A stretch of DNA of 64,000 nucleotides. Source: Herbaspirillum rhizosphaerae_A. GTDB lineage: Bacteria; Pseudomonadota; Gammaproteobacteria; Burkholderiales; Burkholderiaceae_D. A program made the translations under genes and the position numbers. The stretch covers positions 62,001 through 126,000 of the forward strand of contig NZ_JAQQFR010000007.1 of the NCBI RefSeq assembly GCF_046025915.1, written 5' to 3'. The notes beneath the pieces are model-generated. The model saw nothing but the letters and a program-made list of their open reading frames with translations. It was not told the DNA's origin and made no database searches. Positions 55,182 to 63,871 of the stretch are shown piece by piece (within the stretch, counting starts at the first letter, position 1; the number at the start of each line of letters is the position of its first letter).

Positions 55182-57263
55182 TCATTCCGCAGCCGGGACA
55201 GGAGTGGTGGTGGCGCCAGCAGTCTCATCACCGGCATTGTCTCCGGCCGATTCTTCAGCACCTTCAGCCGCTGCTTCGGCATCTTCTTGCGCAGCATCTT
55301 CCATGCCTTGCAGCATGGCTTCGTCTTCTTCATCCATCGGCTCGGTGTCAGCTGACTGCTGCGCAGTCGGAATCTCCAGCAAGCGCGCTTCGACGGTCAA
55401 GTCGACTTCATCCCAGCGCAGCAGATCCAGCTTGACCTGCAAACCGCGCGCAACCTGCGGCATGCCCGGCAGGCGAATCACCAGTGGAATGTCGACCAGA
55501 CGCAAAATCTCGTCCTTCAGCACCACGGCATCGACTTGTCGCGCCTGTTCTTGCGCCAGCCAGCGCAGGCACCAGTAGCGCTCCATCCCGGACTGGAAGT
55601 CGGCATAGCCGGAATAGGCCGAATCGAACGCCGAGACAATGGCGAACAAATCAGCGTCGCGCGGCTTGAACGGTGCTGCCAGCGGCGCGGTGACACCATG
55701 CTCCAGGCACGCCAGGATCTGCCATTGATTGACCAGATCGGTATAGCGGCGCAGCGGCGAAGTGCTCCACGCATATTGATCGACGCCGAGGCCCTGATGC
55801 GGCGCGGCGTGCGTGACCATGCGCACTTGCATCTTGGCGGCCCAGCCACCGGCTCCGCCGCCTTGTGCGCGGTAGATGCCCGGCACGCCATGGTCAGCCA
55901 TGAACTTGCCCCAGGTGCTATTGGCGAAGATCATCAGTTCGGCGACGATCTTGTCCAGCGGCGCACCGCGCTTGCGGCGCGTGATGGTGACGACATCATT
56001 GTCGACGTAGAAATTGAAATCGACGCGGTTGTTCTGTTCCGGACGCAGGCCGAAACTTTCGCGCTTGGCCATACGGCCCCGCTCCAGCACTTGCACCCAT
56101 TGCCACAGCAAGCTGATGTCGTCCTTGTGCGGATACTCGCCGCTGTTTTCTGCCAGTGCCTCTTCAGTGACCAGCGCATCCAGATCGTTGTGGCGCAGGT
56201 TGGCGGAAATCGGCACGATCTCGGCGCGCGTCTCGGTGGAGATCACGCTCCAGTCGGATGGATCGAGCGTGGCGTAGAGCGACAAGGCCGGGCATTTCTT
56301 GCCTTCGTCGAGCGTAAACGCTTCGACCAGCGAATCGGGCAGCATGGTGATTTTTTCACCGGGCATGTAGACCGTCGACATGCGCTGACGCGCCATGGCG
56401 TCGATCGCATCGTCGCGCTTGATGCCCAGACCCGGTGCAGCGATATGGATGCCGACGCGCACGTTGCCGTCAGCCAGTTTGACAACCGACAAGGCATCAT
56501 CGATTTCAGTCGTGGTGACGTCATCGATGGAGAAGGCCTGCACATCCGCCAGCGGCAAATCAGCGGGCACGGATGGAATTTTCACCTCAGGGAAACCACT
56601 GCCCTTGGGGAAAAATTCAAACAGGAATTTGGCGTAATGCAGATCCTTCGGCGACGCCAGGCCGCCGGTCGACAGCATCAGGCGCGGCGGCGTGGTTTGC
56701 AATTCTCGGCAGGCGGCGTCGAGCGCCTTGAATTCGATACCGTTCTTGTCGGGACGGAACAGCAATTGCAGCGCCATCGGTTTGAAAGAGTCCGGCAATT
56801 TTCCGGCTTTCAACTCTTCGACATACTGCGCCTGCACCAGTGCTTGCTGCTTCTTCTTTTCGATACCGGCCAGCGCGGCTTGTAACGATGCCTGCGGCGC
56901 AGCTTTATAACGCCCTTTACCCTTGCGGTAAAAATAAATCGGCGACGAATGCAAGCGCAGCAGCAAGCCGGCGGCCTCATGCGGCAACGGTGCATGTCCG
57001 AAATATTCCGTACCCAGCTCGGCAAAGCCAAACTCGTCTTCACCCGCGACTTCCCACAGAAAATCCAGGTCGATGTCCTGCGCGATGGCTTGCGCGTCTT
57101 CCAGCAACTTGGCCGGGCTCGGCGAGGCGAACTGCAGCATCACGTCCTTGGACTTGACCTTGCTGCGCTTGCCCGATGCCATCTCGACCTGATAGGCCTC
57201 GCCTTGCTGCGACAGCACGGCGCCAGCCTTGAAATCACCGGATTCTTCAAAAAATAAATTCAT
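55182..57263 (-). CDS. RNB-domain exoribonuclease (RNase II-like)
   Basis: A 693-residue 3'-5' exoribonuclease. The RNB catalytic acids lie in AFSIDDVTTTEIDDALSV, with HIAAPGLGIKRDDAIDAMA, MPGEKITMLP and WSTSPLRRYTDLVNQWQ. The N-terminus differs from enterobacterial RNase II and the C-terminus ends in an Ala/Glu-rich acidic tail (about 60 residues). It starts 10 bases after ubiC. Role: general mRNA decay. Confidence 0.92.
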   Translation of the reverse strand: MNLFFEESGDFKAGAVLSQQGEAYQVEMASGKRSKVKSKDVMLQFASPSPAKLLEDAQAIAQDIDLDFLWEVAGEDEFGFAELGTEYFGHAPLPHEAAGLLLRLHSSPIYFYRKGKGRYKAAPQASLQAALAGIEKKKQQALVQAQYVEELKAGKLPDSFKPMALQLLFRPDKNGIEFKALDAACRELQTTPPRLMLSTGGLASPKDLHYAKFLFEFFPKGSGFPEVKIPSVPADLPLADVQAFSIDDVTTTEIDDALSVVKLADGNVRVGIHIAAPGLGIKRDDAIDAMARQRMSTVYMPGEKITMLPDSLVEAFTLDEGKKCPALSLYATLDPSDWSVISTETRAEIVPISANLRHNDLDALVTEEALAENSGEYPHKDDISLLWQWVQVLERGRMAKRESFGLRPEQNNRVDFNFYVDNDVVTITRRKRGAPLDKIVAELMIFANSTWGKFMADHGVPGIYRAQGGGAGGWAAKMQVRMVTHAAPHQGLGVDQYAWSTSPLRRYTDLVNQWQILACLEHGVTAPLAAPFKPRDADLFAIVSAFDSAYSGYADFQSGMERYWCLRWLAQEQARQVDAVVLKDEILRLVDIPLVIRLPGMPQVARGLQVKLDLLRWDEVDLTVEARLLEIPTAQQSADTEPMDEEDEAMLQGMEDAAQEDAEAAAEGAEESAGDNAGDETAGATTTPVPAAE

Positions 57264-57273
57264 CGATTGTTGC

Positions 57274-57843
57274 TTACATATTCAATGCCATCAGCGTGCT
57301 GAGGGCGGGTAAAAAAACATCGGTCACCAGCATGACGCTGCCGTGACGACGAAACAGAGAGCGGCGCGCATACAAAGGCTGCAGCGGCGGCTGAGAATGA
57401 AGATCAAGCGCCTGACGCACGCGGCGCACCAACGGATGACCGGCGTGCAGGCGGGCGAATTGAATCGGCGCGCGCGTCACCAGCGGATCGGAAAACAAAC
57501 TGCCGCCCAGCGGTCGATTGCCGAGGCGACGAAAAAAAGGCCAGGCCGCCGCCGATGCCAGCGGTGTGATCGTATGGCCGAACAACACCGGATGACCGTC
57601 GCAATGCAGAATGACGTCGCGTTCTTCAACCGCCTCGCGCGGGGTCAGTTCGAGAAGCGCGCATTCATCCTGCAGGGCATTACCGGGACGCTGGCGCAGA
57701 CGCTGCACGCGCAGCTCGTCGCAACGCGCACGCAGCTTGAAAGTCATCGAGCCGGGGTCCGCCAGCCATTGCCGCAACTGCGGTCCGGCCTGCACTGCAT
57801 TCGGATGATCGAACCAGCGCGCACGGCCAAGCAGCTTCTCCAT
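57274..57843 (-). CDS. ubiC: Chorismate lyase
   Basis: A 189-residue enzyme releasing 4-hydroxybenzoate from chorismate for ubiquinone. Seen are LREW-like LRQWLADPGSMT, REAVEERDVILHCDGHPVLF (active-site Arg/Glu region) and RPLGGSLFSDP. Start overlaps the esterase stop (TGATG). Confidence 0.88.
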   Translation of the reverse strand: MEKLLGRARWFDHPNAVQAGPQLRQWLADPGSMTFKLRARCDELRVQRLRQRPGNALQDECALLELTPREAVEERDVILHCDGHPVLFGHTITPLASAAAWPFFRRLGNRPLGGSLFSDPLVTRAPIQFARLHAGHPLVRRVRQALDLHSQPPLQPLYARRSLFRRHGSVMLVTDVFLPALSTLMALNM

Positions 57844-58505
57844 CAGCTTAGTGCCTCATCGCCGGCTTGCAAGCTGTTCGGCGGATTCAATGGATTCAAT
57901 GGATTCAATGGATTCAAAGGCTCTACCTCCACACCGCAAAACGCCAGCACATCGTCGGCATAGTCGGCGAATTCGCTGATGCCATGGTCGCTTCCTTCGA
58001 TCACGATTTGCTTCGCGCCGGGGTAATGCGCCGTCATCTCGCGCCAATCCAGTACTTCGTCGCCAGTCGCGGCAATCAGGAAATAGCGCTCCGGACGGGT
58101 AATCTTGTCCACGGTCAAGGCGCGCAACTCATCGATGTAGGCGTGCTTGAATTCAAAAGGCTCGTCCGAGTGGTATTGCGTCGTGACGCCAACGTAAGAC
58201 TCCAGATCGCGTGGCGGCTTGACGGCCGGATTGAGCAAGACAGCGCGGCAACCCAGATGCTCTGCCAGCCAGGTCGCATAAAAACCGCCCAGCGACGAGC
58301 CGACCACCGTCAGTTGCTCCACCGGAAACTGCGGCGCGAATTGCTCAACATGCTCCAGCGCCAGCTTGATTGCGGCAGCGGGCGAAGCCGGCAGTTGCGG
58401 GCAGTCATATTCCGGCAGACGTCCCAGCGCCTGCAAACGTTCGGCCATGTAACGCGCCTTGAACGATTGCGGCGACGAGCGAAAGCCGTGCAGATACAAA
58501 ATCAT
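57843..58505 (-). CDS. YqiA/YcfP-like alpha/beta-hydrolase
   Basis: A 220-residue esterase-type protein. It starts MILYLHGFRSSPQSFKA, with the nucleophile elbow VGSSLGGFYA, an acid in IAATGDEVLDW and the His in EGSDHGISEF. The C-terminal tail carries PLN repeated four times, encoded by a 9 bp tandem repeat. It overlaps the mpl stop by four bases. Natural substrate unknown. Confidence 0.9.
   Translation of the reverse strand: MILYLHGFRSSPQSFKARYMAERLQALGRLPEYDCPQLPASPAAAIKLALEHVEQFAPQFPVEQLTVVGSSLGGFYATWLAEHLGCRAVLLNPAVKPPRDLESYVGVTTQYHSDEPFEFKHAYIDELRALTVDKITRPERYFLIAATGDEVLDWREMTAHYPGAKQIVIEGSDHGISEFADYADDVLAFCGVEVEPLNPLNPLNPLNPPNSLQAGDEALS
57883..57917. repeat. 9 bp tandem repeat in the esterase C-terminus
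   Basis: Nearly four exact units of GGATTCAAT. On the minus strand it encodes repeated Leu-Asn-Pro. The 9 bp unit keeps the frame if copy number changes. Confidence 0.9.
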
Positions 58506-59914
58506 GCGAGCGCGTCCAGCAACTTCTGATGGACGCCGCCGAAACCGCCGTTACTCATGACCAGCACATGATCGCCCGGACGTGCTGCCTGCTTGATCGC
58601 CTGCACCAGCGCGCCGAGGTCGTCGAACGCCTGGGCTTTGTCACCCAGCGGCGACAGCGCTTGCGCCAGATCCCAACCCAAGGCTTCCTTGCCGCTGCCC
58701 TTGGCGCCGTAGCCGAACACCAGGTCGGCCTCGGTCAGGCTGGCGGGCAAGGCATCTTTCATGGTGCCCAGCTTCATCGTATTGGAACGCGGCTCCAGTA
58801 CGGCGAGGATGCGCCCGCCACCATTCTTGCCGACCTTCTTGCGCAGACCGGCGACCGTGGTGGTGATGGCGGTCGGGTGATGGGCAAAGTCGTCGTAGAC
58901 GGCGATGTTGTTCACCGTGCCGCGCAACTCCATGCGGCGTTTGACGTTTTCGAACTTTTCCAGCGCGGCGATCGCCTGCGCTGCCGGCACGCCGACATGG
59001 CGCGCGGCGGCAATTGCCGCCAATGCATTCATGCGATTATGTTCGCCGGTCAGCGACCACTGCACGGTGCCTTGCGGCTCGCCGTTGAAGGCGATATCGA
59101 AACTGCCGTCGTCGTGGGTCTTGAGCGACCAGCCTTTTTCTCCGGCCGCTACGCCAAAATTCTCGTGCTCGCTCCAGCAACCGCGTGCAATCACACGCTC
59201 CAAGGCGGGTTCGCGGCCATTGACGACAAGGCGGCCGATGCCGGGCACAGTACGCACCAAGTGATGGAATTGCGTCTCGATGGCCGTCAGATCCGGGAAA
59301 ATGTCGGCGTGATCGTATTCGAGGTTGTTCAGGATTGCGGTCTTGGCGTGGTAGTGCACGAACTTGCTGCGCTTGTCGAAGAAGGCGGTGTCGTATTCAT
59401 CGGCTTCGATGACGAAGAAGATCGAGTCTTCTTTTTTGCCATCCTGGTTTTTGTCATCCTTGCCAGACAAGCGCGCCGAAATACCGAAGTTCATCGGCAC
59501 GCCACCGATCAGAAAGCCGGGCGCATAGCCGCAGTCTTCCAGAATCCAGGCCAGCATGGCGGACGTCGTGGTCTTGCCGTGCGTACCCGCGACGGCCAGC
59601 ACCCATTTGTCCTGCAGGATGTGATTGCCCATCCATTCCGGCCCCGACACATAAGGCAGGCCGCGATTGAGGATTTCTTCCATCAGCGGATTGCCGCGCG
59701 ACACCACATTGCCGATGACAAACAGATCAGGTTGCAGCTTGACTTGCTCGGGATCAAAACCCTGGATCAACGCTATCCCCTGAGCTTCCAGCTGTGTGCT
59801 CATGGGCGGGTAGACATTGGCGTCGCATCCGGTGACCTTGTGACCGGCTTCTTTCGCCAGTACCGCCAGGCCACCCATGAAGGTGCCGCAAATGCCGAGG
59901 ATATGAATATGCAT
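58502..59914 (-). CDS. mpl: UDP-N-acetylmuramate:L-alanyl-gamma-D-glutamyl-meso-diaminopimelate ligase
   Basis: A 470-residue Mur-ligase-family enzyme that reattaches recycled tripeptide to UDP-MurNAc. It starts MHIHILGICGTFMGGLA, with the ATP loop AGTHGKTTTSAML, EADEYDTAFFDKRSKF and YDDFAHHPTAI. ATG 59914 gives the family N-terminus. First gene of the seven-gene minus-strand operon and functionally tied to anmK recycling. Confidence 0.95.
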   Translation of the reverse strand: MHIHILGICGTFMGGLAVLAKEAGHKVTGCDANVYPPMSTQLEAQGIALIQGFDPEQVKLQPDLFVIGNVVSRGNPLMEEILNRGLPYVSGPEWMGNHILQDKWVLAVAGTHGKTTTSAMLAWILEDCGYAPGFLIGGVPMNFGISARLSGKDDKNQDGKKEDSIFFVIEADEYDTAFFDKRSKFVHYHAKTAILNNLEYDHADIFPDLTAIETQFHHLVRTVPGIGRLVVNGREPALERVIARGCWSEHENFGVAAGEKGWSLKTHDDGSFDIAFNGEPQGTVQWSLTGEHNRMNALAAIAAARHVGVPAAQAIAALEKFENVKRRMELRGTVNNIAVYDDFAHHPTAITTTVAGLRKKVGKNGGGRILAVLEPRSNTMKLGTMKDALPASLTEADLVFGYGAKGSGKEALGWDLAQALSPLGDKAQAFDDLGALVQAIKQAARPGDHVLVMSNGGFGGVHQKLLDALA

Positions 59915-60002
59915 AGTGAATCTTGATAAGGAATCCCGAGATTTTACCTGAGCGGAGGGCCTCGTCGGGCGATAACTACAAGCTCGGGGTATTATTGCGG
60001 CC

Positions 60003-60632
60003 ATGCATTTGACCGACATCGAACTCTTACGCTCAGAAATCGCCGCCGCGGCAGCCCGCATGATTGCCGAGGACGGCGCCGACTACGCCACCGCCAAGCG
60101 CAAGGCGGCGCGCCAGATCCTGGGCGACAACAAGACGCGCGGCGACGTTCTGCCCGATAACGCGCAGATCGAAGAAGAAGTCCGCCTCTATAACGAGCTG
60201 TTCTTCGGCGACACCCAACCTGCCCGTTTATTGCATTTGCGCCAACTGGCGGTGCAATTGATGGAGGAACTCGCACGCTTCAATCCCTATCTGACCGGGG
60301 CGGTGCTCAACGGCACGGCCGGCGAGCACTCTGACATCCATTTGCAATTATTTACATCGAGCGCAAAAGACGTCGAAATTTATCTCTTGAACAAGAATAT
60401 CAATTTCGATGTCAGCGAAAGCCCCCATTTCAAGAGCAGCCACAAGGGCGGCCACGAACCGGTGGAGACGCTGAGCTATCTGCTGCCGCAACGCGGCGCG
60501 GCACCGGAAGGCGTCCACCTGGCGGTGTATGATGTCGACGACTTGCGCGGCGGCATCAGGACGTCTGCCGGCAAACGTGCCGAACGCGCTGATATCGATG
60601 CGGTACGCCGCCTGATCATGGAAGAAAGCTGA
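60003..60632 (+). CDS. Uncharacterised protein with a nucleotidyltransferase-like core
   Basis: A 209-residue cytoplasmic protein. I do not recognise a named family with certainty. The N-terminal third is helical (RSEIAAAAARMIAEDGADYA, KAARQIL). The middle YLTGAVLNGTAGEHSDIHLQ followed by LFTSSAKDVEIYLL resembles the beta strands and Gly-Thr/Ser-Asp-x-His loop of a pol-beta-type nucleotidyltransferase, with His where a second Asp is expected. Divergent from mpl and overlapping the thioredoxin-like gene by one base. Confidence 0.7.
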   Translation: MHLTDIELLRSEIAAAAARMIAEDGADYATAKRKAARQILGDNKTRGDVLPDNAQIEEEVRLYNELFFGDTQPARLLHLRQLAVQLMEELARFNPYLTGAVLNGTAGEHSDIHLQLFTSSAKDVEIYLLNKNINFDVSESPHFKSSHKGGHEPVETLSYLLPQRGAAPEGVHLAVYDVDDLRGGIRTSAGKRAERADIDAVRRLIMEES

Positions 60633-61165
60633 TGAAGACGCGAAACATATTCCTGTTTATCCTGGTTGCCGCCATCGCCGCAGGCGTCGGCGTGGTCACC
60701 AGCCACAAGCAAAACCAGCCGGCACCGCAGACGCCTGAAGCGAAAGCCGTCGCCAACCTGTTTGCGCAGACCATGCCCGACGCCACTGGCAAGCCACAAG
60801 CCTTGTCACAATGGAAAGGCAAGCCGCTCATCATCAACTTCTGGGCCACCTGGTGCGCACCGTGCGTAGAAGAAATGCCTGAGCTGGCAGCCCTGCAGGC
60901 CGAAGTCGCTCCGGTGCAAATTATCGGCATCGGCGTCGATTCCCAAGAGAACATCGCCCAGTTTGCAGAAAAATTCCATATCTATTATCCTCTCTACGTT
61001 GCCGGGACCGGCGCCACCGATCTGCTGCGGCAGTTCGGCAATCAAGCCGGCGGTCTCCCCTTCACGGTCTTGGTAGGACTGGACGGAAACCTCAAAAAGG
61101 TCTATCTTGGGCGCCTGAATTTTGATGAGCTGCGCCGCGACCTCGCCTCCTTCAAAAACATGTAA
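60632..61165 (+). CDS. TlpA-like membrane-anchored thiol-disulfide oxidoreductase
   Basis: A 177-residue periplasm-facing redoxin. The N-terminal anchor is IFLFILVAAIAAGVGVV, the active site is WATWCAPCVEEMPEL (CAPC) and the cis-Pro loop is GGLPFTVLV. Similar to ResA/TlpA proteins that reduce cytochrome c or other periplasmic disulfides. Translationally coupled to the upstream gene (TGATG). Confidence 0.92.
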   Translation: MKTRNIFLFILVAAIAAGVGVVTSHKQNQPAPQTPEAKAVANLFAQTMPDATGKPQALSQWKGKPLIINFWATWCAPCVEEMPELAALQAEVAPVQIIGIGVDSQENIAQFAEKFHIYYPLYVAGTGATDLLRQFGNQAGGLPFTVLVGLDGNLKKVYLGRLNFDELRRDLASFKNM

Positions 61166-61240
61166 ATAAAGTTTTTCTTGCCAAATGAAGGCATTTGACG
61201 GCAAAATGCGCGCATCGTCGTCAAACGGAGCTTTATCTCC

Positions 61241-61678
61241 ATGGCAATAAACCTTCTCCTCCTCAATGGACCCAACCTGAATTTACTGGGTACCCGGGAG
61301 CCTGAAGTCTACGGATCAACCACCTTGGCAGACATCGAACAGCGCGCGGCTTTGCAGGCCAGCAAAGCCGGTGCGACGCTTAACGCCTTCCAAAGCAACC
61401 ATGAAGGCGCGCTCATCGACCGCATTCATGCGGCCAGGAAAGAAGGCGTCGACGCCATCGTGATCAACCCGGGCGGTTTGACGCACACCAGCGTGGCCTT
61501 GCGCGACGCGTTGGCCGGTGTGGCGATTCCGTTTGTGGAAGTACATATTTCCAATATTCACCAGCGCGAAGAGTTTCGCCATTTTTCTTACCTGTCCGGT
61601 ATTGCCAAGGCCGTGCTGTGCGGCTTCGGCGTCGACGGCTACCGTCTGGCAATTGATTATCTGCTCCAGCAGCCATAA
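61241..61678 (+). CDS. aroQ: 3-dehydroquinate dehydratase, type II
   Basis: A 145-residue dodecameric shikimate-pathway enzyme. It has LLLNGPNLNLLGTREPEVYG (with the catalytic Tyr), FQSNHEG, VINPGGLTHTS and EVHISNIHQREEFRHFS. GGAG precedes the ATG. Its usual neighbours accB, accC and prmA follow. Confidence 0.96.
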   Translation: MAINLLLLNGPNLNLLGTREPEVYGSTTLADIEQRAALQASKAGATLNAFQSNHEGALIDRIHAARKEGVDAIVINPGGLTHTSVALRDALAGVAIPFVEVHISNIHQREEFRHFSYLSGIAKAVLCGFGVDGYRLAIDYLLQQP

Positions 61679-61698
61679 GGACACCACCCCGATTTTCT

Positions 61699-61763
61699 GG
61701 CCGGCATCGCCGCGTGGCATTCAAAATTCAGCGCCAGGCGTTGAACATGAGGCGATGCCGGCC
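61699..61763 (+). promoter_or_regulatory. Long inverted repeat in the aroQ-accB spacer
   Basis: GGCCGGCATCGCC (61699-61711) and its exact complement GGCGATGCCGGCC (61751-61763), 39 bases apart, followed by a T-rich stretch before accB. It could be a terminator of aroQ or an attenuator in the acc leader. Confidence 0.5.
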
Positions 61764-61819
61764 GGTTTAGTTTGTTATAGCTGTTTTGTTATATCTATTA
61801 TTACTACTGAGGAATTCAC

Positions 61820-62284
61820 ATGGATTTACGGAAACTCAAAACCTTGATCGATCTGGTCGCTGAATCGGATATCGAGGAACTGGAAGTCACCGAAGGCGAG
61901 AGCAAGGTTCGCATCGTCAAGTCGTCGGCGACGCCGCAAAATCAAGTCGTGATGATGCAACCGCAAGCTGCTTATCCGCAAACCATGCAAGCCGGCGCCG
62001 CTCCTGCGCCTGTCGCTGCTCCGGTTGCTGCAGCGCCAGCCGCGCCTGAAGGCCATATCGTTAAATCGCCGATGGTCGGCACCTTCTACCGCTCCTCCGC
62101 TCCAGGCGCTCCGTCATTCGTCGAAGTCGGCAAGGAAGTCAAAGAAGGCGACACCATCTGCATCATCGAAGCAATGAAGCTGTTGAACGAAATCGACGCC
62201 GACAAAGCCGGCGTGATCAAGCAAATCCTGGTTGAAAACGGTCAGCCGGTTGAATTCGGCCAACCACTGTTCGTAATCGGCTAA
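61820..62284 (+). CDS. accB: Biotin carboxyl carrier protein of acetyl-CoA carboxylase
   Basis: A 154-residue carrier. An N-terminal helical part (MDLRKLKTLIDLVAESDIEE) is followed by an Ala/Pro-rich linker (APAPVAAPVAAAPAAPEG) and the biotinyl domain with EAMKLLNEI, Lys120 being the biotin site. GAGGAA precedes the ATG. Cotranscription with accC is expected despite a 167-base spacer. Confidence 0.96.
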   Translation: MDLRKLKTLIDLVAESDIEELEVTEGESKVRIVKSSATPQNQVVMMQPQAAYPQTMQAGAAPAPVAAPVAAAPAAPEGHIVKSPMVGTFYRSSAPGAPSFVEVGKEVKEGDTICIIEAMKLLNEIDADKAGVIKQILVENGQPVEFGQPLFVIG

Positions 62285-62451
62285 ATCCTGCCAGAATGTG
62301 GATGGATGGCCTGTAGTTTCATTGAGCCCGGCAATACTTGAAGGTGCTCAGCTGCAGGCCCGCACTGGAATCGCTTCCATGTGCTCCATCCATGGCGGAT
62401 CTGGTTACCTGTATGTAAACGCTTGACTCTTGGCGACGCACATTTCCTCTT

Positions 62452-63831
62452 ATGTTTGAAAAAATCCTTATCGCCAATCGTGGCGAAATCGCTCTCCGTA
62501 TCCAGCGCGCATGCCGTGAAATGGGCATCAAGACCGTGGTCGTGCACTCCGAGGCGGACCGCGAGGCGAAATACGTCAAGCTGGCGGATGAGTCGGTCTG
62601 TATCGGACCTGCACCTTCCGCGCTCAGCTACCTGAACATGCCGGCGATCATCAGCGCGGCCGAAGTCACCGACGCGCAAGCGATCCACCCGGGCTACGGC
62701 TTCCTGTCAGAGAACGCCGACTTCGCAGAACGCGTTGAGAAATCCGGCTTCGTCTTCATCGGCCCGCGTCCGGAAAACATCCGCATGATGGGCGACAAGG
62801 TCTCGGCCAAGCAGGCCATGATCCGCGCCGGCGTGCCGTGCGTGCCTGGCTCTGAAGGTGCACTGCCGGACAATCCGAAAGAAATCGTGCAGATCGCACG
62901 CAAGATCGGCTACCCGGTCATCATCAAGGCAGCGGGTGGCGGCGGTGGCCGCGGCATGCGCGTGGTGCATACCGAAGCAGCTCTGATCAACGCCGTCACC
63001 ATGACCAAGACGGAAGCCGGCGCAGCCTTTGGCAATCCGGAAGTCTATATGGAGAAGTACCTGGAGAATCCGCGTCACGTGGAAATCCAGATCCTGGCCG
63101 ACGAACACAAGCAAGCCATCTGGCTGGGCGAGCGCGATTGCTCCATGCAGCGCCGCCACCAGAAGGTTATCGAAGAAGCCCCGGCACCAGGCATCCCACG
63201 CAAGATCATCGAGAAGATCGGTGAGCGCTGCGCCGAAGCCTGCCGCAAGATGAACTATCGCGGCGCCGGCACCTTCGAATTCCTGTACGAAAACGAAGAG
63301 TTCTACTTCATCGAAATGAACACCCGCGTGCAGGTTGAACATCCGGTCACCGAAATGATCACCGGCGTCGACATCGTGCAAGAACAGATCCGCATCGCCT
63401 TCGGCGAGAAGCTGCGTTATCGCCAGCGCGATATCGAGTTAAAGGGTCACGCGATCGAATGCCGCATCAATGCGGAAGACCCGTTCAAGTTCACCCCGTC
63501 GCCAGGCCGTCTGACGGCATGGCACGTACCGGGCGGCCCTGGCATTCGCGTCGATTCGCACGCTTACGCCGGTTACTTCGTTCCGCCGAACTACGATTCG
63601 ATGGTCGGCAAGGTGATTTCCTACGGTTCGACCCGCGAGCAGGCCATCCGCCGCATGCAGATCGCTCTGTCGGAAATGGTGGTCGAAGGTATTTCGACCA
63701 ACATCCCGCTGCATCGTGAACTGATGGTGGATGCCCGCTTCATCGAAGGCGGCACCAACATCCATTATCTCGAGCACAAGCTGGCGGAGCGCCCAACCGC
63801 GCCACCGGCAGAAAAGCCGGCAAAGAAGTAA
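62452..63831 (+). CDS. accC: Biotin carboxylase of acetyl-CoA carboxylase
   Basis: A 459-residue ATP-grasp enzyme carboxylating the biotin on AccB. It has KILIANRGEIALRI, the ATP lid GGGGGRGMRVV, ERDCSMQRRHQKVIEEAPAP, FYFIEMNTRVQVEHPVTEM (metal and catalytic Glu, bicarbonate-binding Arg) and HAIECRINAEDP. Full length. Confidence 0.97.
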   Translation: MFEKILIANRGEIALRIQRACREMGIKTVVVHSEADREAKYVKLADESVCIGPAPSALSYLNMPAIISAAEVTDAQAIHPGYGFLSENADFAERVEKSGFVFIGPRPENIRMMGDKVSAKQAMIRAGVPCVPGSEGALPDNPKEIVQIARKIGYPVIIKAAGGGGGRGMRVVHTEAALINAVTMTKTEAGAAFGNPEVYMEKYLENPRHVEIQILADEHKQAIWLGERDCSMQRRHQKVIEEAPAPGIPRKIIEKIGERCAEACRKMNYRGAGTFEFLYENEEFYFIEMNTRVQVEHPVTEMITGVDIVQEQIRIAFGEKLRYRQRDIELKGHAIECRINAEDPFKFTPSPGRLTAWHVPGGPGIRVDSHAYAGYFVPPNYDSMVGKVISYGSTREQAIRRMQIALSEMVVEGISTNIPLHRELMVDARFIEGGTNIHYLEHKLAERPTAPPAEKPAKK

Positions 63832-63871
63832 GTTGAAACAATAAGTTGAAGCAGTAAAGGCAAAGAAACCG

